NCBI GenBank assembly: GCA_943371245.1
Contig: CALRTY020000001.1
Span: forward strand, 310,001-374,000
DNA: 64,000 bases
Reading direction: 5' to 3'
From: UBA5018 sp947463165
Lineage (GTDB): Bacteria; Cyanobacteriota; Cyanobacteriia; PCC-6307; Cyanobiaceae
Under the pieces are notes generated by a model. The model saw only the letters and a list, made by a program, of their open reading frames with translations. It was not told the DNA's origin and did no database searches. Shown piece by piece: positions 60,986 to 64,000 of the stretch (position 1 is the first letter of the stretch; the number at the start of each line of letters is the position of its first letter). A program made the translations under genes and the position numbers.

Positions 60986-62614
60986 ATGGCATTACGTTTG
61001 CTTTGTTGCAGGTGCCGCTGGCTGCCCCTTGTTGCTGTGATGGCAGGGGTACAGGGCGAATTCGCGGCCCTTCCCCCTGGCGCCAGGGCGGAGCTGGTGC
61101 GGCCTAAGCAAAGCTTGCCGCGAGCCCTCAACCTCAGCCTGGAGCAGGCCCTTGAGCTCGGCCTGGGCCAATCGATCAACCTGCGCAACAGCCGCCTGGT
61201 GGTGCAGGAAAACCAGGCATTGCTGGGTTTAGCCGGCAGCCGCTTTCTGCCCAGCCTCGATCTGGTGGGCCTTGGCAGCTATGCCCAGGTGGGCTCCAGT
61301 GTGGGTTTTATCTCCAACCTGCCCACCATTGGCGATCTCAACCTGCAGTTGGGCAATAAAGGCTATGCGGTGGTGCAAAACACCTTTGTAAATGTTGGTC
61401 TGGCGCTCAACTATTCACTCTTGGATTTTAGCCGGGGGCCGCTGCGGCAGAGCGCCCAGGCGGGGCTGCAGGCCTCCGAGGCGGAGCAGTTGGAACAGCG
61501 GCGCCGCAGTCGCTTCGAGATTGTGAGCGCCTATCTCAACGCCCAGCTGGCCGAGGCCTTGATTCCTGTATGGCAGCGCTCGTTGAAGGTATCTAACCAG
61601 CTGCGACAGGATGCCTGGGCGATTCGTAAACAGGGGCTGGCCGCCCGCATTGACACCCTCCAGGCTGACGCCCTGGTGCAGAGCGATCGCCAGGGCCTGG
61701 TGGAGGCCGAAGCGCAAAGGCAAATCGCCCTCAGTGGCCTGGCCAGGGCCCTGAATTTGCCCCTGGAGCAGGGAATCGAAGTGAGGGATCCCCTGGTGCC
61801 AGGGGGGGCCTGGCCCCTGGATTTACAGGCCAGCTTGCGCCAGTCGCTGCAGCAGCGACCAGCCCTGGAGGCCCTGCAGCAGCAACGCCAGGCCCAGTTG
61901 GCTCGGGTGCAGTTGGCTCGGGCCAGCCGATTGCCCACGGTGGGCTTGCTGCTTGGGGGCGGCATCAACGGCAATTGGCTCAACTTACCGGTACTAAATG
62001 CCAGCCAGCAGCTGGATATCAACGGCAAATCGTTATCCCTACCCAACCAGAGCAGCAGCGCCAGTTCCTCGGGCAGTTTCTACGACTGGGGAGCCCTGGT
62101 CAGCCTGCGCCAACCGCTGTTTGATGGCGGCTTGAGCAGTGAATCCACAGCCCTGGCCCAGAGCCGCGCCGAACAGAGCAGCCTGGCGATCGAAAACGCC
62201 CAGCAGCAAATCGCCCAAAACGTGCAGACCTGGTATGCCACCCACCGGGCCTCCCTGGAGCAGATGCGAGCGGCCGAGGCGGCGGCCCGGGCCGGGGAGG
62301 AGTCAGTAAGAGATGCTCTGCTGCGCTATCGAGCTGGTATCGCACCGATCACAGAGCTGTTGATCGCCCAGCGCAACCTTCAGCTGGCCCGATCGGCCCA
62401 GGCCACGGCAATCCAGCGCTGGAACCTCAGCCGTGCCGGCCTGGAACTAGAAACGGGCATCCAATCAGACTCGCCCAGTAGTGGCATCAGTAGTAGTGGC
62501 AACAGCATTAGTGGCAACAGTAGTAGTGGCATTAGTAGTGGCAACAGCAGTAGTATTAGTAGTGGCAACAGCGGCAGCGCAGCCGTAAATCCCGCCGTGA
62601 CAATTAACAAGTGA
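60986..62614 (+). CDS. TolC-family outer membrane efflux protein
   Basis: 542 residues from ATG 60986; the frame stays open upstream into the HlyD start. Signal peptide about 1-30 (LLCCRCRWLPLVAVMAGVQG). Two TolC repeats: LSLEQALELGLGQSINLRNSRL, then DWGALVSLRQPLFDGGLSSESTALAQSRAEQ (in part), with long Ala/Gln-rich coiled coils between. A tail of about 45 residues made almost only of Ser, Gly, Asn and Ile (62470-62590) follows the last helix. Divergent from the HlyD-like gene. Confidence 0.92.
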   Translation: MALRLLCCRCRWLPLVAVMAGVQGEFAALPPGARAELVRPKQSLPRALNLSLEQALELGLGQSINLRNSRLVVQENQALLGLAGSRFLPSLDLVGLGSYAQVGSSVGFISNLPTIGDLNLQLGNKGYAVVQNTFVNVGLALNYSLLDFSRGPLRQSAQAGLQASEAEQLEQRRRSRFEIVSAYLNAQLAEALIPVWQRSLKVSNQLRQDAWAIRKQGLAARIDTLQADALVQSDRQGLVEAEAQRQIALSGLARALNLPLEQGIEVRDPLVPGGAWPLDLQASLRQSLQQRPALEALQQQRQAQLARVQLARASRLPTVGLLLGGGINGNWLNLPVLNASQQLDINGKSLSLPNQSSSASSSGSFYDWGALVSLRQPLFDGGLSSESTALAQSRAEQSSLAIENAQQQIAQNVQTWYATHRASLEQMRAAEAAARAGEESVRDALLRYRAGIAPITELLIAQRNLQLARSAQATAIQRWNLSRAGLELETGIQSDSPSSGISSSGNSISGNSSSGISSGNSSSISSGNSGSAAVNPAVTINK

Positions 62615-62645
62615 TCATAACAAGCAATTAATTTTAGCTGGGCGT

Positions 62646-63452
62646 TCAGCTGGATGCGGAGGTATAGAAGCGGATTGCAAAGAGCCAAAAACAGCGGCTT
62701 ATTGCCAGGCAGCCACTAGCCACCCCCAGGCTGGCCAGGGCCCAGGGCCAAGCCAGCCGGCCCAGCAGGGCCTCGGCGGGCACGGTGGTTAAAAAGGCCA
62801 CAGGTAGCACCAGGGTGAACAGGGTGCGCAGGGCTGGGGGATAGGCGCCAATCGGATAGCGGCCTGCCACCAGGGCAGCCCGCAACACCTCGGTGGCATT
62901 CCAGGTTTTTACAAACCAGATTGTGGTGGTTGCCAGCACAAACCACAGCGAATAGAGAATCAAAGCGCCGCTGGCCAGCAACAGCAAGGTAATGGCGATC
63001 GCGGCAGCACTGAGGGGCGCCCCAGCCTGGTGGGCGGCATAGAACATCCAAACCAAGCCAGTGGCGATTTCAGGAAAACCAGCCGGACTAATCGTGCGCA
63101 ATGACAACCAGAACTGGCTATCGATGGGCTTGAGCAAGATAAAATCCAAGCTCCCTTGCTGCACATGGGTCACGATGCGGCTGAGATTTGGTTGCAGCAA
63201 TGTGGCGGTAAGGCCATTGAGCAAGGTGTAAGCCGCCAGCACCACCTGGGCCGCGGACCAGCTCCAGCCCCCGAGGCCGATTCCTTGCCTGTAGAAGAGA
63301 CTTAGCAGAAATAAACTACCTGCTAAATTGGCCAGCATGGCCAGCAGCTCGATCAGCATATTCAGCTGATATTCCAACTGGCTAGCAAGCGCCGTTCCCC
63401 AGAATCTACGCAGAATCAGCAGAAACCCGCAAAAACCCCTAGCACTGTTCAT
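62646..63452 (-). CDS. ABC-2 type permease (DUF990-like)
   Basis: 268 residues with six membrane helices. QLEYQLNMLIELLAMLANLAGSLF (in part), TLLQPNLSRIVTHVQQGSLDFILLKPID (in part) and RYPIGAYPPALRTLFTLVLPVAF (in part) follow the pattern of ABC-2 exporter subunits of the DUF990 type, which come in pairs with an ATPase. The paired permease is 12 bp upstream; the ATPase would lie past the right edge. The substrate is unknown. Confidence 0.85.
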   Translation of the reverse strand: MNSARGFCGFLLILRRFWGTALASQLEYQLNMLIELLAMLANLAGSLFLLSLFYRQGIGLGGWSWSAAQVVLAAYTLLNGLTATLLQPNLSRIVTHVQQGSLDFILLKPIDSQFWLSLRTISPAGFPEIATGLVWMFYAAHQAGAPLSAAAIAITLLLLASGALILYSLWFVLATTTIWFVKTWNATEVLRAALVAGRYPIGAYPPALRTLFTLVLPVAFLTTVPAEALLGRLAWPWALASLGVASGCLAISRCFWLFAIRFYTSASS

Positions 63453-63464
63453 CGGTTTACTGCC

Positions 63465-64000
63465 TCAAGCCCCCATGGCGGAATAACGGCGCACCCCAAA
63501 CCGCCAAGTGACAAGCAACAGGGAGAGTAATAGGGCGATCCAGACAGCCACGGCCAAAAATCCAGCCCTGATATCTACTTCAGCTCCGCTCAATAACTGG
63601 GCCGGAAAGCCAATGATCCAGGGGAAGGGGGTATGCAGAGCAAATTGACGAGCCCCTGGCGGGAAAGCATCCAAGGGCGCCACCAATCCCGAGACAAACA
63701 ATAGGGGGATCGACAGCAAGCGCTCCAGGGCGGAAGCTCGCTCCGTCCAAAAACAGAGGCTGGCCACCAGGCTCTGCAGCAGAAAATGAATCGCAAAACC
63801 CAAGCCAATCGCCAGTACGGCCAGCAACAACCGGCCCAGCTGGGGCATCAGGAAAGCCTGGGGTTGAAAGCAAAAAAATACCGATACAATAAGTATTACA
63901 AATGGCAATCTAGTGGCCTGTTCGGCCAGATGACTGGCCAGGTAACGCCATAGGGGATGCAGCGGTTGCAGCAGATAGGGGGATAGGCGGCCTTCGAGGC
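63465..64000 (-). CDS. ABC-2 type permease, partial (runs off the right edge)
   Basis: The frame continues to the window edge: codons before the inner TTG at 63908 read ...LQPLHPLWRYLASHLAEQATRLP, so the gene is longer than the complete-frame call. Helices IHFLLQSLVASLCFW, LLSIPLLFVSGLVAPLDAFP and VAVWIALLLSLLLVTW, plus RRYSAMGA at the end, fit an ABC-2 permease. It pairs with the 62646 permease. The N-terminal part is missing. Confidence 0.85.
   Translation of the reverse strand, partial: LEGRLSPYLLQPLHPLWRYLASHLAEQATRLPFVILIVSVFFCFQPQAFLMPQLGRLLLAVLAIGLGFAIHFLLQSLVASLCFWTERASALERLLSIPLLFVSGLVAPLDAFPPGARQFALHTPFPWIIGFPAQLLSGAEVDIRAGFLAVAVWIALLLSLLLVTWRFGVRRYSAMGA

Overview
The window is a dense, GC-rich stretch of a cyanobacterial chromosome, most likely a picocyanobacterium of the Cyanobium/Synechococcus type. 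This rests on a principal sigma factor of cyanobacterial type, a ferredoxin-type sulfite reductase, a solanesyl-diphosphate-synthase-like prenyltransferase, several cyanobacteria-specific families (DUF1257/Ycf35, DUF3110, DUF1824, ComB) and a cyanobacterial-style Pho box with an 11-bp repeat period. I recognise no prophage, rRNA, tRNA, CRISPR array or intact transposase. The only mobile DNA is a small family of transposase-less inverted-repeat elements.

Layout. 1-4046: glycogen phosphorylase (cut by the left edge) and glucose-6-phosphate isomerase. 4474-9444: a transglycosylase-like exported protein, an amidase/M61 peptidase/DUF1257 unit, and purN. 9424-13758: argC, ribBA, a cyclophilin and mtnP. 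13944-18762: a coupled dnaK-dnaJ unit followed by DUF3110-murQ. 18834-21894: Pho box, pstC-pstA-pstB, terminator. 21920-27009: priA, a 1-kb repeat-filled spacer, and rpoD/sigA. 27315-31068: a three-gene lipid-linked glycosylation cassette (GT2-GtrA, GT83-like transferase, PAP2 phosphatase), then DUF1824, hemC and a ClC channel. 34733-41440: ppa, a methyltransferase, an M32 carboxypeptidase, a small secreted Cys protein, a candidate structured RNA, YjbQ, and an Rrf2-like/UbiD pair. 41494-46616: comB, then nitrilase-amiC-murI-prenyltransferase, probably one operon. 46808-57395: a HAD phosphatase, acetyl-CoA synthetase, a zinc-ribbon protein, inverted-repeat elements, a His-rich CobW-type GTPase, a DUF1348 protein, sulfite reductase and glyS. 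57754-62614: a divergent efflux locus (TolC | HlyD, a 57-residue membrane protein, FUSC, a TVGYGD ion channel). 62646-64000: two ABC-2 permeases, the second cut by the right edge.

The most distinctive property of the DNA is a pervasive set of short tandem arrays. In spacers the periods are 8, 13, 15, 16, 17 or 18 bp. Inside genes they are 12, 15, 18 or 21 bp, always multiples of three, so they add low-complexity tails or linkers to PurN, MurQ, SigA, AmiC, CobW and the FUSC protein without breaking frame. The principal sigma factor carries 16 consecutive Lys-containing pentapeptides. One 16-bp array (38285-38396) has units whose arms stay self-complementary although the bases change.

The best candidates for an undescribed system are the TolC/HlyD/57-aa/FUSC/ion-channel locus and the glycosylation cassette. 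Function calls are from sequence motifs read by eye; no database search was run, and many start codons are alternatives chosen by family length and spacing.
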